Part shown: in pieces, positions 9,572 to 19,053 of the stretch
Position numbering within the stretch: position 1 is the first letter of the stretch
How the letters are laid out: each line of letters opens with the position of its first letter
Origin: Seohaeicola sp024304985
Lineage (GTDB): Bacteria > Pseudomonadota > Alphaproteobacteria > Rhodobacterales > Rhodobacteraceae
DNA length: 64,000 nucleotides
Assembly: GCF_028802875.1 (NCBI RefSeq)
Contig: NZ_JARAMP010000002.1
Location: 243,551 to 307,550 of the forward strand
Direction: 5' to 3'
Position numbers and translations under genes: made by a program
Notes under the pieces: generated by a model
The model's input: the letters and a program-made list of their open reading frames with translations, nothing else
Database searches by the model: none
What the model was told of the DNA's origin: nothing

Positions 9572-10156
9572 ATGTCGCATCAGCCCAAAGGTTTTGCCGT
9601 CTGCGTCTATTGTGGCGCACGTAGCGGCAATGATCCGGCCTATCACGCGCAGGCCACGGCCTTCGGGCAGGTTCTGGCCACTGAGGGGTGGCAACTGGTC
9701 TATGGCGCGGGCGATGTCGGGCTGATGGGCGCCGTGGCGCGCGCAGCGCAGGCGGCCGGGGGCGATACGCTGGGCGTGATCCCGGTGCATCTTCTGAAGC
9801 TGGAAGTGGGCAAAACCGATCTCACGCGCTTTGTCGTCACCGAGACGATGCACGAGCGCAAGAAGGTCATGTACATGAATTCGAATGCCATCGTCGTGCT
9901 GCCCGGCGGGGCAGGCTCGCTGGACGAATTTTTCGAAGTTCTGACATGGCGGCAGCTCGGCCTGCATGCCAAGCCGATCTATCTGTTGAATATCAAAGGT
10001 TACTGGTCACCTTTGGTGGACCTGATCGACCATGTGATCGCTCAGGGTTTTGCCGATCCGTCCCTGGCCGGGTTCATCACTGTCGTGGATAACGTGGAGG
10101 CGCTGACCCGTGCCCTGCGTGCCGCGCGTTCCAGCGAAACAGACGAGGCCGAGTAG
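9572..10156 (+). CDS. LOG family protein (TIGR00730; cytokinin riboside 5'-monophosphate phosphoribohydrolase-like)
   Basis: A 194-residue Rossmann-fold nucleotide hydrolase of the LOG/YgdH family, which cleaves the N-glycosidic bond of nucleoside 5'-monophosphates. Family marks are VCVYCGARSG at the N-terminus, GAGDVGLMG, the catalytic MHERKKVM helix and the nucleotide-phosphate loop PGGAGSLDE (the usual form is PGGxGTxxE, so Thr is replaced by Ser here). ATG 9572 is chosen because the conserved domain begins within ten residues; upstream in-frame sequence is non-coding in character. The last 115 nt overlap the 3' end of the convergent rarD gene, so both C-terminal tails are read from the same DNA. 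Confidence 0.85.
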   Translation: MSHQPKGFAVCVYCGARSGNDPAYHAQATAFGQVLATEGWQLVYGAGDVGLMGAVARAAQAAGGDTLGVIPVHLLKLEVGKTDLTRFVVTETMHERKKVMYMNSNAIVVLPGGAGSLDEFFEVLTWRQLGLHAKPIYLLNIKGYWSPLVDLIDHVIAQGFADPSLAGFITVVDNVEALTRALRAARSSETDEAE

Positions 10157-10992
10157 AGCGCCAGCGCTGCCCAGATCAAGGCAAAGGCGATGAGATGCCA
10201 TGAACTGAACGGTTCTGAAAAGACCATAACGGCGACCACGAATTGCAGTGTCGGGTTGATGTATTGCACCAGACCGACCGTTCCCATGCGCACACGCTTG
10301 CTGGCATAGGAAAACAGCATCAGGGGTCCTGCGGTCAGGATGCCTGCGAACATCAGCAGCAGACTGTCCGCCAGATCTGCGCCGAACGCGCCGCCATCCC
10401 CACGATGCGCCAGGACCAGCACGATCAGGGCCACGGGCGAGAGAACCAGAACCTCGGCCGTGACCGAGACAACAGGGCCAGCGGAAAGTCTTTTTTTCAC
10501 AAGGCCATAAAGCCCGAAACTCATGGATAGGACCAAGGCGATCCAGGGTGCGGCACCCAGACCCAGCGTCAAGACCGTCACGGCCAGCGCCGCCAGCGCC
10601 ACGGCTAACGCCTGCATCCGGCTGAGCCTTTCGCCAAAGATCACCCGCCCGATCCCGACCGCCACCAAGGGAAACAGGTAGTAGCCCAAGGATGCCTCGG
10701 TCGCCTTGCCGATCTGGATCGACAGGATGAACACGAACCAGTTGGTCGAGATCATGACGGCCGCAAAGACCACGATCCCCACAGCCCGCACCGAGCCCAA
10801 GGCCGCGCGCAGATGCGACAGACGCCCTTGCACCAGCAACACAAGCGTGAAGAAGACCAGCGACCAAAGGGTGCGATGAGCCAGAATCTCGATGGGCGGA
10901 ACATGGGCCAACAGCTTGTAATACAGCCCGGACAATCCCCAGACCGTGCAGGCGGCCACCAATGCCGCAACGCCCTTGCCTGCCTCGGTCAA
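10042..10992 (-). CDS. rarD: RarD-type EamA drug/metabolite transporter
   Basis: A 316-residue inner-membrane permease of the DMT superfamily. Ten hydrophobic segments are arranged as two EamA halves, with RarD-type marks (WGLSGLYYK near residue 18, HRTLWSL, ISTNWFVFILSIQ, ASLGYYLFPL, YINPTLQF). The start is a TTG with GGGGAC about 7 nt upstream; no ATG in frame fits. The EamA domain is complete by about residue 280, and the remaining tail (ARRARVSAS onward) is encoded on the strand opposite the 3' end of the LOG gene. RarD was named after a chloramphenicol-sensitivity locus; its true substrate is unknown. Confidence 0.85.
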   Translation of the reverse strand: MTEAGKGVAALVAACTVWGLSGLYYKLLAHVPPIEILAHRTLWSLVFFTLVLLVQGRLSHLRAALGSVRAVGIVVFAAVMISTNWFVFILSIQIGKATEASLGYYLFPLVAVGIGRVIFGERLSRMQALAVALAALAVTVLTLGLGAAPWIALVLSMSFGLYGLVKKRLSAGPVVSVTAEVLVLSPVALIVLVLAHRGDGGAFGADLADSLLLMFAGILTAGPLMLFSYASKRVRMGTVGLVQYINPTLQFVVAVMVFSEPFSSWHLIAFALIWAALALYSASSVSLERAARRARVSASTLSTTVMNPARDGSAKP

Positions 10993-11091
10993 TTGGATGT
11001 CCCCGCGTCGTTCACTGGCCTGCCTTGCGGCACCTTGGCCCAGACGGCGCGGGGGTTCAATGCGTCAGTTGCGGGACCTGATAGTGCAGAT

Positions 11092-11550
11092 TTAGGACAC
11101 CGCCTCGAGATCCTCGATGATGATCTTCTGCAGGGCTGGCAAAGTGTGACCTGTCAGGGTTTTGGGAATCTCGGCGATCACTGTCTTGCGTACCGTATCG
11201 TCCAAATGCTCGCGCAATTCACCCAGGGACCGGGGTGGCGCCACCAGAACGATGCGCGCAATACGGCCACGCCGGACCATGCGGGTCAGGATCTCGGACA
11301 GATCGGCGGCGAAACGGTCCTTGGCCAATTGGTGCCAGTCTGCCTCTTCCATCGCAGAGCGTTGTCCTGCGCCGGTGTCCGCGCGGCGACCGGGCCGATC
11401 CGAGACTTGCTCACCCTGTCGCGGATTGTCCTGCTGCTCGACCCGCATCACGGCAAGTTGCGGTGCGGCAGCCCCGCCTTCGTTGCGCAGAAAAAGGGCC
11501 TTTTCACCATCAGCCACCAGAACCCAGGTTTCTTTTTCCAGTCTGATCAT
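11092..11550 (-). CDS. Host-attachment-protein family (baeRF-like) protein
   Basis: A 152-residue protein of the 'protein required for attachment to host cells' family (Pfam Host_attach, related to bacterial eRF1/Rossmann-like folds). Family pattern seen: an N-terminal strand WVLVADGEKALFLRN, a central basic/acidic loop, a DLSEIL helix, and the LVAPPRSLGELREHL strand-helix, then a C-terminal amphipathic helix. ATG 11550 has GGAGG 5 nt upstream; upstream in-frame codons run into the sodB terminator and are not used. The family was named from Agrobacterium plant-attachment work, and its biochemical function is unsettled. Confidence 0.75.
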   Translation of the reverse strand: MIRLEKETWVLVADGEKALFLRNEGGAAAPQLAVMRVEQQDNPRQGEQVSDRPGRRADTGAGQRSAMEEADWHQLAKDRFAADLSEILTRMVRRGRIARIVLVAPPRSLGELREHLDDTVRKTVIAEIPKTLTGHTLPALQKIIIEDLEAVS

Positions 11551-11642
11551 CACGTCCTCCAGATGTTGGGTCGCGGCCCCCATGGGGCCGGACAGGTCTG
11601 TGCGCGCGCTGATCTTTAGGTATGAACGATCGGGCAAAATAA

Positions 11643-11673
11643 AAACCCCGCATCCCAAAGGAATGCGGGGTTT
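11643..11673 (-). terminator. Intrinsic terminator of sodB
   Basis: An 11-bp perfect stem (AAACCCCGCAT / ATGCGGGGTTT) with a 9-nt loop lies 37 nt past the sodB stop. On the minus strand it continues into TTTTTATTTTG, a classic U-tract. It separates sodB from the host-attachment-family gene. Confidence 0.85.
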
Positions 11674-11709
11674 CGCCAAGGCCTTGGCCTTGGCCCTTGG
11701 TTCAAGGGA

Positions 11710-12309
11710 TCAGAGGCGCGAAGCCACGTTTTCCCAGTTAACCAGATTCTCAAGGAAATTGGACAGATATGCCGGGCGCTTGTTGCGGAAGTCGATGTAG
11801 TAGGAATGCTCCCACACGTCGCAGCCCAGCAACGCGGTCTGACCGAAGCACAGCGGATTCACGCCGTTTTCGGTTTTCGTGACCTTCAGCGATCCGTCCT
11901 TGTCCTTGACCAGCCAGCACCAGCCCGAACCGAACTGACCCGCACCGGCGGCGGCGAAGTCCTCCTTGAACTTATCGACCGATCCGAACGCCTCGGTGAT
12001 GGCCTTTTCAAGCTCGCCGGGCATGGCGGACTTCTTCGGGCCCATCATCTCCCAGAACTGGACGTGGTTCCAATGCTGCGAGGCGTTGTTGAAGATGCCG
12101 TTCTGGGCGACGCTGCCGGCCTGATAGGTGCCGGTGATGATGTCTTCCAGCGATTTGCCTTCCCATTCGGTGCCGGCAATCAGCTTGTTGCCGTTATCGA
12201 CATAGGCCTTGTGGTGGATGTCGTGGTGAAACTCCATCGTTTCGGCGGACATGCCATGTGCGGCCAGCGCGTCATGAGCATAGGGAAGATCAGGAAGTGT
12301 AAAAGCCAT
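11710..12309 (-). CDS. sodB: Superoxide dismutase, Fe type
   Basis: Cytoplasmic superoxide dismutase of 199 residues. Metal ligands are visible as His in FHHDIHH (about residue 27), His in QHWNHVQFW (about 74-79), and Asp and His in GCDVWEHSYYIDFRN (about 157-161). The Fe-SOD-like features are FWEMMGP and FGQTALL. ATG 12309 follows a GGGGGG ribosome-binding tract. It is monocistronic, bounded downstream by a strong intrinsic terminator. Fe versus Mn preference is inferred from motif resemblance and could be cambialistic. Confidence 0.93.
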   Translation of the reverse strand: MAFTLPDLPYAHDALAAHGMSAETMEFHHDIHHKAYVDNGNKLIAGTEWEGKSLEDIITGTYQAGSVAQNGIFNNASQHWNHVQFWEMMGPKKSAMPGELEKAITEAFGSVDKFKEDFAAAGAGQFGSGWCWLVKDKDGSLKVTKTENGVNPLCFGQTALLGCDVWEHSYYIDFRNKRPAYLSNFLENLVNWENVASRL

Positions 12310-12403
12310 TGCAAGGCCCCCCTTTATCGTTGCGGTGTTCTCTGCCCCTAGATGGTAGTCTGAGGGGGGCAAGGTCAACCCCTGCCCTGTCCCTGTGCCA
12401 GGA

Positions 12404-12985
12404 TCAGCCGAAATATTCCACCACGGCCGCAGGGTCCGCCGCGCTGCGCAGAAGGTCAAAGACATACTGCGCCACCGACCGGAAACAGATCACATGTGCC
12501 TGCCCTGCCTCGGCCATCCAGAAGGCCCCTGCCACCTGCGCCAGACGCGTGCGGCGGATGTCACCGGGCTGGAACTGGTCGGGATGCAGATCGACGGGTG
12601 CCAGCTTGGCCAGCACCTCGCGCACCCGCGCGTCGGGGCCAGTGACCGTAATCAGCGCGCGGGCATCGGACACATCCTCGGCCAGATGATGGACGCCAGC
12701 CAAGGCCGCCTCGATAGCTGCCAAGGCGTTCTGCACCTGCACATAAGGCAGGATCAACAAAAGCTCATCCGGCGACATCCACGCCACCGAGCGCGTGCCA
12801 TCCGCATTGGCCGTGATCCGGCGCTGCTGCGGCAATGCCAGCCCCATCGCCTTGTCGAGGGCCTGCACCACCGACGCTGCTGCCAGATCCCCACGCAGGG
12901 TGATCATGCCGACGGGCCCGCTGTCGCGCAATGTGACCAGACCTTGAAAGCTGGACCCGTTCAGGGCGCTGACCGGTTCAGACAT
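12404..12985 (-). CDS. soxG: Sarcosine oxidase gamma subunit
   Basis: A 193-residue gamma subunit of heterotetrameric sarcosine oxidase, structurally like part of the glycine-cleavage T-protein and needed for assembly. It is recognised by position as the last gene of soxBDAG and by the segments MSPDELLLILP and DVSDARALITVTGPDAR. ATG 12985 lies inside the soxA 3' end (8-nt overlap), giving coupled translation. No further gene belongs to the operon downstream; a 94-bp gap precedes sodB. Confidence 0.9.
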   Translation of the reverse strand: MSEPVSALNGSSFQGLVTLRDSGPVGMITLRGDLAAASVVQALDKAMGLALPQQRRITANADGTRSVAWMSPDELLLILPYVQVQNALAAIEAALAGVHHLAEDVSDARALITVTGPDARVREVLAKLAPVDLHPDQFQPGDIRRTRLAQVAGAFWMAEAGQAHVICFRSVAQYVFDLLRSAADPAAVVEYFG

Positions 12986-15900
12986 TCTGCTTCTCCCCGT
13001 CCTTGTCGTAGAAGACCTGATCGACGATCTTGGCTTTCACCTCGGTGCCGTCGGTCTTGCCAAAGCTGATCACGTCGCCCATCCGGGCAGGTCCGTTCAG
13101 CACCAGCCCCATCGCGATCCCACGCCCCAGCGTGGGCGAGTGATAGGTCGAGGTGACGCGCCCTTGGGTGTTGCGCTGGCCGTTGGCATTGCTCCCGTCA
13201 GCCAGGGCATAGGCCCCGTCCGGCAAGGTGCTGCCGTCCAGTGTTTCCAGACCCACCAGTTGCCAGCGGTTCGGATCGACCATATGGCTGCGCTCTTGCC
13301 CGCGCTTGCCGATATAGTCGTCCTTCTTTTTCGAGATCGCCCAGCCCAACCCCAAATCTTGTGGGATCACGGTGCCGTCGGTTTCATCCCCGATCATGAT
13401 GAAGCCTTTTTCGGCCCGCATGATATGCAGCGCCTCGGTGCCATAGGGCATCACGCCGAACTCTGCCCCCTCGGCCATCAACCGGTCCCAGAAGGCGCGG
13501 CCATGGCTGGCGGGCACGGCGATTTCATAGCTCAACTCGCCCGAGAAGGAGATGCGGAAGACCCGCGCGGGTAGATCGCCCAGTGTACCGGACGCCCATT
13601 GCATGAAGGGGAGCGCTTCCTTGGACACGTCCATTCCGCCCAGCTTTTCCAAAACCTTGCGGGCATTGGGGCCGACCACCGCGAATTGCGCGTATTGTTC
13701 CGTCACGTTGGCGACATAGACCTTCCAGTCCCACCATTCGGTCTGCAACCATTCCTCCATATGGGCGTGGATACGGTCTGCGCCGCCGGTAGTGGTGTGG
13801 CAGAGCCATGTATCCTCGGACATGCGCGCGACCACGCCGTCATCCATCAGGAAGCCATTTTCCGAGCACATCAGACCATAGCGGCATTTGCCGACCGGGA
13901 GAGTGCTCATCATGTTGGTGTAGAGCATGTCGAGGAAACGGCCCGCATCCGGGCCTTTCACGACCAACTTGCCAAGGGTCGAGGCATCCAGCAGCCCAAG
14001 GCTGGCGCGGGTCTGCTTGACCTCGCGGCTGACCGCATCGTGCACGCTCTCTCCGGGGCGCTGATAGCAATAGGGGCGGCGCCAGTATCCGACCGGCTCC
14101 CAATAGGCGCCATTTTCCGCGTGCCAGTCATGCAGCGGCGTGCGGCGCAGGGGTTGGAAAATGTCCCCGCGCGCCTCGCCCGCAATGGCCCCCATGCTGA
14201 TGGGCGTATAGGGCGGGCGGAATGTGGTGGTGCCGACCGAAGGAATATCGGTATTCAGCGATTTAGCAAGCGTCGCCAGACCGTTGATATTGCTCAGCTT
14301 GCCCTGATCTGTGGCCATGCCCAGCGTGGTATAGCGCTTGGCATGTTCCACGGACGTGAAACCTTCCTGCGCGGCCAGATGGACGTCAGAGACTTTCACG
14401 TCGTTCTGAAAATCCAGCCATGATTTCGACCGCAGCGCATAGGATGCGCCCTGCGGCATCATCCAGACCGGCGCGATGGCGGCCTGAGCCACATGCTCGG
14501 CTTTGGGCGCCTGACCCGGCTGGGCCGTGTGGCCTGTGGCAGTCGCCGCAGCCTCGCCTGCCTGTTGCGCATCGGCCAGCGCAGCCCCCAGTTCCAGCGC
14601 GCCATTGGCGGCCCCGGCTGCGATCACCATTGCCGCGCCATCCGCCCCGGTTGGCGCGCGGTCTGGATCGGGGCGGAACATCGCCTGTTCCGCGTCCCAG
14701 ATCAGCTTGCCGCCGCAATGGGACCACAGATGCACCACCGGCGACCAACCGCCCGACATGGCGACCGCGTCGCAGGCCAGTTCTTCCAGCACGGCACCCT
14801 CGCCCACCTGCGTGCAGATCGCGACACCCGTCACGCGCTTGCCGCCCTTGACCTTGGCAATGGCTTTGCCGTTTTCAACGCGAATTCCCAAAGCGCGGGC
14901 CTGATCCGCCAGCGCGCCGCCACCAGCGGGCCGTGCGTCCAGAATGACAGGGACGGCAAGACCCAAGCCCTTGAGGGTGATGGCCGTCCGGTAAGCGTCA
15001 TCATTGTTGGTGGCGACCACGACACGGTCACCGATGGAGACACCCCAGTTCACTGCATAGTCGCGCACCGCCCCCGCCAGCATCACGCCGGGAATGTCGT
15101 TGCCTGCAAAGGACAAGGGCCGCTCGATCGCGCCCGTCGCGGTCACGATTTGCTTGCTGCGGATTTTCCACAAACGGTGGCGTGGGCCGTCCTGATCCGG
15201 CGCATGGTCGCGCAGCCGCTCGTATCCCAACACATAGCCGTGGTCATAGACCCCGGCCCCCATGGTGCGCAGACGCAGGGTCACGTTGGGCATTGTTTCC
15301 AATTCGGAAACGACTGTTCCAATCCACGCATCAACGGGCTGACCATCCACCGTGCCGCCATCGACAGGCGCGCGCCCCCCCCATTGGGCGGTCTGTTCCA
15401 GCAGCAGCACCCGCGCCCCGGCCCGGCCCGCGACCCGCGCCGCCTGCAAGCCCGCGACACCGCCGCCGATCACCAGCACATCCACGGATGCGTTGAAATG
15501 CTCGTAGCGGTCCGCATCCGCATCCTTGGGAGCCTTGCCCAGCCCTGCGGACATGCGGATGAAGGGCTCGTAGACATGTTTCCAAAAGGCGCGCGGATAG
15601 AGGAACATCTTGTAATAGAAACCCGCCGGCAGGAACCGGCTGAGATAGGTGTTCACCGCCCCGATATCGTAGTCCAGCGATGGCCAATGGTTCTGGCTGG
15701 CCGATTCCAGCCCGTCGAACAGCTCGGTCGTGGTAACGCGCTGGTTCGGCTCGAACCGCCCGCCCTTGCCCAAACCCACAAGCGCATTCGGCTCCTCCGC
15801 GCCCGAGGCGACAACCCCGCGCGGACGGTGATACTTGAAGGACCGGCCCATCAGCATCTGGTCATTGGCCAGCAGCGCCGAGGCCAGCGTATCGCCCTCA

Positions 15901-15989
15901 AACCCTTTGAGATACTTGCCGTTGAACCGGAACGTGACCTGCTTGCCCCGGTTCAGGAAGCGGCCACCTGTTGCAAGACGCGTGCTCAT
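12978..15989 (-). CDS. soxA: Sarcosine oxidase alpha subunit
   Basis: The large (1003-residue) alpha subunit. The N-terminal 2Fe-2S-ferredoxin-like fold has lost its cluster (GDTLASALLAN). An NAD-binding Rossmann motif VLVIGGGVAGLQAARVAGRAG follows (about residues 173-190), then a second nucleotide-binding region. The C-terminal half (about 610-1000) is a T-protein-like, folate-binding aminomethyltransferase domain (YGLMCSENGFLMDDGVV, GELSYEIAVPASHGRAF, LRAEKGFIMIGDETDGT-like segment). The complex oxidises sarcosine to glycine, makes H2O2 and passes C1 to tetrahydrofolate. ATG 15989 overlaps the soxD stop by 4 nt (ATGA). Confidence 0.95.
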   Translation of the reverse strand: MSTRLATGGRFLNRGKQVTFRFNGKYLKGFEGDTLASALLANDQMLMGRSFKYHRPRGVVASGAEEPNALVGLGKGGRFEPNQRVTTTELFDGLESASQNHWPSLDYDIGAVNTYLSRFLPAGFYYKMFLYPRAFWKHVYEPFIRMSAGLGKAPKDADADRYEHFNASVDVLVIGGGVAGLQAARVAGRAGARVLLLEQTAQWGGRAPVDGGTVDGQPVDAWIGTVVSELETMPNVTLRLRTMGAGVYDHGYVLGYERLRDHAPDQDGPRHRLWKIRSKQIVTATGAIERPLSFAGNDIPGVMLAGAVRDYAVNWGVSIGDRVVVATNNDDAYRTAITLKGLGLAVPVILDARPAGGGALADQARALGIRVENGKAIAKVKGGKRVTGVAICTQVGEGAVLEELACDAVAMSGGWSPVVHLWSHCGGKLIWDAEQAMFRPDPDRAPTGADGAAMVIAAGAANGALELGAALADAQQAGEAAATATGHTAQPGQAPKAEHVAQAAIAPVWMMPQGASYALRSKSWLDFQNDVKVSDVHLAAQEGFTSVEHAKRYTTLGMATDQGKLSNINGLATLAKSLNTDIPSVGTTTFRPPYTPISMGAIAGEARGDIFQPLRRTPLHDWHAENGAYWEPVGYWRRPYCYQRPGESVHDAVSREVKQTRASLGLLDASTLGKLVVKGPDAGRFLDMLYTNMMSTLPVGKCRYGLMCSENGFLMDDGVVARMSEDTWLCHTTTGGADRIHAHMEEWLQTEWWDWKVYVANVTEQYAQFAVVGPNARKVLEKLGGMDVSKEALPFMQWASGTLGDLPARVFRISFSGELSYEIAVPASHGRAFWDRLMAEGAEFGVMPYGTEALHIMRAEKGFIMIGDETDGTVIPQDLGLGWAISKKKDDYIGKRGQERSHMVDPNRWQLVGLETLDGSTLPDGAYALADGSNANGQRNTQGRVTSTYHSPTLGRGIAMGLVLNGPARMGDVISFGKTDGTEVKAKIVDQVFYDKDGEKQNV

Positions 15990-16315
15990 TGAAACTCTCT
16001 CCATGACCAGCCGGGCCGTTTGGCGCTGATCTTGTCCTTGATCTCTTGCGGCGGCTCGGATGTTTGCGCCTTGTAGGTGCCGAACACCTCGAGCGTCATG
16101 GTGCAGCGCGCGGCCAGAAACCACTTGCCGCAGCCATAGCTGTGCCGCCAGCACTCGAAATGCACGCCCTTGGGGTTTTCGCGCATGAACAGGTAGTTCT
16201 CGAAGGACTCATCCTCCGACCCCGGCCCGTAGCGTTTCAGATGCGCCTCCCCCCCGGCAGAGAGTTCGGTTTCATCGGCTTGCACACCGCAATAGGGGCA
16301 TTGAAGGGTCAGCAT
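15986..16315 (-). CDS. soxD: Sarcosine oxidase delta subunit
   Basis: A 109-residue zinc-binding delta subunit. The ligands are visible as C-P-Y-C near residues 6-9 and a downstream C-W-R-H..C-G pattern (about 54-61). The C-terminus WSWREF is typical of the family. ATG 16315 has CCGGAGGC upstream. It lies between soxB (61-bp gap) and soxA (4-nt overlap). Confidence 0.93.
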   Translation of the reverse strand: MLTLQCPYCGVQADETELSAGGEAHLKRYGPGSEDESFENYLFMRENPKGVHFECWRHSYGCGKWFLAARCTMTLEVFGTYKAQTSEPPQEIKDKISAKRPGWSWREFQ

Positions 16316-16376
16316 GAGATGCCTCCGGTCATCGTATCGGCGAAGATTGTGCAATCAGTCTGGATCAGGGCGGCCA

Positions 16377-17621
16377 TCAATGCGCCACCCCTGCTGCCAC
16401 GGACTCGTCGATGAACTTGCCTTCGCGGAAGCGGAACATCGAGAATTCCTGCGTCAGCGGCGAATGGCCCTTGGCCATCAGCTCGGCCATGGCCCAGCCT
16501 GATCCGGGGATCGCCTTGAACCCGCCGGTCCCCCAACCGCAGTTGACGAAAACGCCCTCCACCGGCGTTCTCGACAGGATGGGCGAGCGGTCGCCGGTCA
16601 TATCCACGATGCCGCCCCATTGCCGCAGCATCTTGAGGCGGGAAATCATCGGGAAGGTTTCGATCAGGGCGCGGACCGTTTCCTCGATATGGTGGAAACT
16701 GCCGCGCTGGGTGTAGTTGTTGTAGCCGTCGGTGCCGCCGCCGATCACCATCTCGCCCTTGTCGGACTGGCTCATATAGCCATGCACGGTATTGGCCATC
16801 ACAACCACATCCATGCAGGGCTTGATCGGCTCGGACACCAGTGCCTGCAGCGCGAGTGATTCAATCGGCAGACGGAAGCCCGCCATATCCGCCAGAACGG
16901 AAGAATTGCCTGCCACGACGATGCCCAGCTTGTCGCAATCAATCGACCCGCGACTGGTATCGACGCCAACGACCCGGCCCCCCTCGCGGCGCACGGCTGT
17001 CACCTCGCATTGCTGGATCACGTCCATGCCCATGTCGGAACAGGCCCGCGCATAGCCCCAGGCCACCGCATCATGCCGCGCCGTGCCGCCGCGCGCCTGC
17101 CAGAGTGCGCCCAGAACAGGATAGCGTGGCCCGTCCAGATTGATGATCGGCACCAGTTCCTTGACCTTCGCCGGGCTGATGAACTCGGTTTTCACGCCTT
17201 GCAGCGCATTGGCATGGGCGGTGCGCTGATAGCCCCGCACCTCATGCTGGGTCTGCGCCAGCATCATCACGCCACGCGGGCTGAACATCACGTTGTAGTT
17301 CAGGTCCTGCGACATCGTCTCATACAGGCTGCGCGCCTTTTCATAGATCGCGGCGGACGGGTCTTGCAGATAGTTCGAGCGGATGATCGTCGTATTCCGC
17401 CCGGTGTTGCCGCCCCCCAGCCAGCCTTTTTCAAGGATGGCGACATTGGTGATCCCGTAATTCTTGCCAAGATAGTAAGCCGTGGCCAGCCCATGCCCGC
17501 CAGCGCCCACAATGATCACATCATATTTCTTCTTGGGCGCGGCATCGCGCCATGCACGGGTCCAGCCTGTATGCTGGCGCATGGCCTCGCGGGCGATGGC
17601 AAAGACGGAATAGCGTTTCAT
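16377..17621 (-). CDS. soxB: Sarcosine oxidase beta subunit
   Basis: The 414-residue catalytic flavoprotein subunit of the DAO family. It carries the FAD-binding motif VIIVGAGGHGLATAYYLG (about residues 35-52), GGGNTGRN, and ARHDAVAWG, whose His183 matches the site of covalent FMN attachment in characterised beta subunits (inference by motif). The C-terminus has NCGWGTGGFKAIPGSG. It heads the operon; upstream lies 187 bp shared with the divergent ccmI gene. glyA, folD or purU, often found next to this operon, are absent here. Confidence 0.95.
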   Translation of the reverse strand: MKRYSVFAIAREAMRQHTGWTRAWRDAAPKKKYDVIIVGAGGHGLATAYYLGKNYGITNVAILEKGWLGGGNTGRNTTIIRSNYLQDPSAAIYEKARSLYETMSQDLNYNVMFSPRGVMMLAQTQHEVRGYQRTAHANALQGVKTEFISPAKVKELVPIINLDGPRYPVLGALWQARGGTARHDAVAWGYARACSDMGMDVIQQCEVTAVRREGGRVVGVDTSRGSIDCDKLGIVVAGNSSVLADMAGFRLPIESLALQALVSEPIKPCMDVVVMANTVHGYMSQSDKGEMVIGGGTDGYNNYTQRGSFHHIEETVRALIETFPMISRLKMLRQWGGIVDMTGDRSPILSRTPVEGVFVNCGWGTGGFKAIPGSGWAMAELMAKGHSPLTQEFSMFRFREGKFIDESVAAGVAH

Positions 17622-17808
17622 CGGCGCACTGATCCTTCGAATCCGGTTCGGCTTGTCCTGCGGTGATATCTGGACCCGACGCCGGTTTCACCCCCGTTTG
17701 AGAACGTCACAATGGCGCATGGTTGCGACATGGTGGACCTATGCGACAGTTTGCTCTTTTTTCAGGGCAGTCGCACCTATACATGAAAGCCAGCACCAAG
17801 GAGGACGT

Positions 17809-19053
17809 ATGAGTTTCTGGCTTATCATTTCGGCACTGGCTTTCGCCATCGCAGCATTGCTTGCCTTGGCCATCCTGCGCGGACGCACAGGGGACGAACC
17901 ACCCGCCGCCTATGACCTGCGCGTCTATCGCGATCAGTTGAAAGAGGTGGAGCGCGATCTGGCGCGCGGCGTGATCGGCCCCGACGATGCCGAGCGTATC
18001 CGGGCCGAAGTGTCGCGCCGCATCCTTGCCGCCGATGCCCAGTTGCAAAAAGGGTTGCAAGAGGGTGCCCAACCCAAATCGCTGGCCATGACGGCGGCCG
18101 CCCTGTCGCTGCTGGTGATGATGGGCGGGTCGATCTTGGTCTACATGCAGCTTGGTGCGCCCGGCTACCCCGACATGAGCCTTGCCAGCCGTATCGATGC
18201 GGCGCAGGACGCGCGGGAGAACCGCATCAGCCAGGCCGAGGCGGAAGCCAAGGTTCCGGCGGGTGCGACCGTGCAGGCCCCCTCGCCCGATTTCATCCGC
18301 CTGATGGAGCAGTTGCGCGCTGCCGTGGCCGAACGTCCCCGCGATCTGCAAGGCGCTGTCCTGCTGGCGCGGAACGAGGCGGCTCTGGGCAATTTCGCCG
18401 CCGCCCACAAGGCACAGGCCCGCGTCTTGTCGATCAAGGGGGACCAGGCCACAGCCGAGGATTATGTCGATTACGCCGACATGATGATCCTGGCCGCGGG
18501 CGGCTATGTCTCGCCCGAAGCCGAGGCGGCGCTGCGTGCGGCCCTTACCCGTGATCCGCAGAACGGCCCCGCGCGCTATTATGTCGGGCTGCTGCAGGCC
18601 CAGACCGGGCGTCCCGACGTGGCCTTTCGGACATGGGAAGCGGCCTTGCAGGATGGCCCTGCCGATGCGCCCTATGTTCTGGCGATCCGCGCACAGATCG
18701 AGGATATGGCCTTCCGCGCCGGTGTGCGCAATTTCACACTGCCGCCCGAAGGCGACGCCCCTGCTGTGGCAGAGCGCGGCCCGTCGGCCGAGGATATCCA
18801 GAACGCCGAAGGCATGAGCGCCGAGGAACGGATGGAGATGATCCGCACCATGGTGCAGAGCCTGTCCGACCGTCTGGCGCTGGAAGGTGGCAACGCCAGC
18901 GAATGGGCCCGTCTGATAGGTGCGTTGGGTGTGCTGGGCGACGAGCGTCAGGCACGTCTGATATGGGAGGAGTCGCAGAGCATCTTCTGGGACAGCCCAG
19001 AAGGTCTGGCCGAGGTGAATGAGGCCGCACGTCGCGCAGGGCTGACCGAATGA
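17809..19053 (+). CDS. ccmI: c-type cytochrome biogenesis protein CcmI
   Basis: A 414-residue apocytochrome chaperone. The N-terminal CcmI domain has two membrane helices (about residues 2-23 and 98-117) flanking the cytoplasmic loop YDLRVYRDQLKEVERDLARGVI. A periplasmic TPR-like domain follows (AARYYVGLLQAQTGRPDVAF, VMLAR-type repeats). It presents apocytochrome c to CcmFH haem lyase. ATG 17809 has AAGGAGGACGT directly upstream. Its last 4 nt overlap ruvX. Confidence 0.9.
   Translation: MSFWLIISALAFAIAALLALAILRGRTGDEPPAAYDLRVYRDQLKEVERDLARGVIGPDDAERIRAEVSRRILAADAQLQKGLQEGAQPKSLAMTAAALSLLVMMGGSILVYMQLGAPGYPDMSLASRIDAAQDARENRISQAEAEAKVPAGATVQAPSPDFIRLMEQLRAAVAERPRDLQGAVLLARNEAALGNFAAAHKAQARVLSIKGDQATAEDYVDYADMMILAAGGYVSPEAEAALRAALTRDPQNGPARYYVGLLQAQTGRPDVAFRTWEAALQDGPADAPYVLAIRAQIEDMAFRAGVRNFTLPPEGDAPAVAERGPSAEDIQNAEGMSAEERMEMIRTMVQSLSDRLALEGGNASEWARLIGALGVLGDERQARLIWEESQSIFWDSPEGLAEVNEAARRAGLTE

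Noticed and set aside
14493..15992. 499-codon plus-strand frame opposite soxA
   Set aside because: Shadow of soxA; no ribosome-binding site or motif.
17622..17808. Possible tRNA because of TTCGAATCC near 17636
   Set aside because: Flanking sequence does not form acceptor, D or anticodon stems; it is only a T-loop look-alike.
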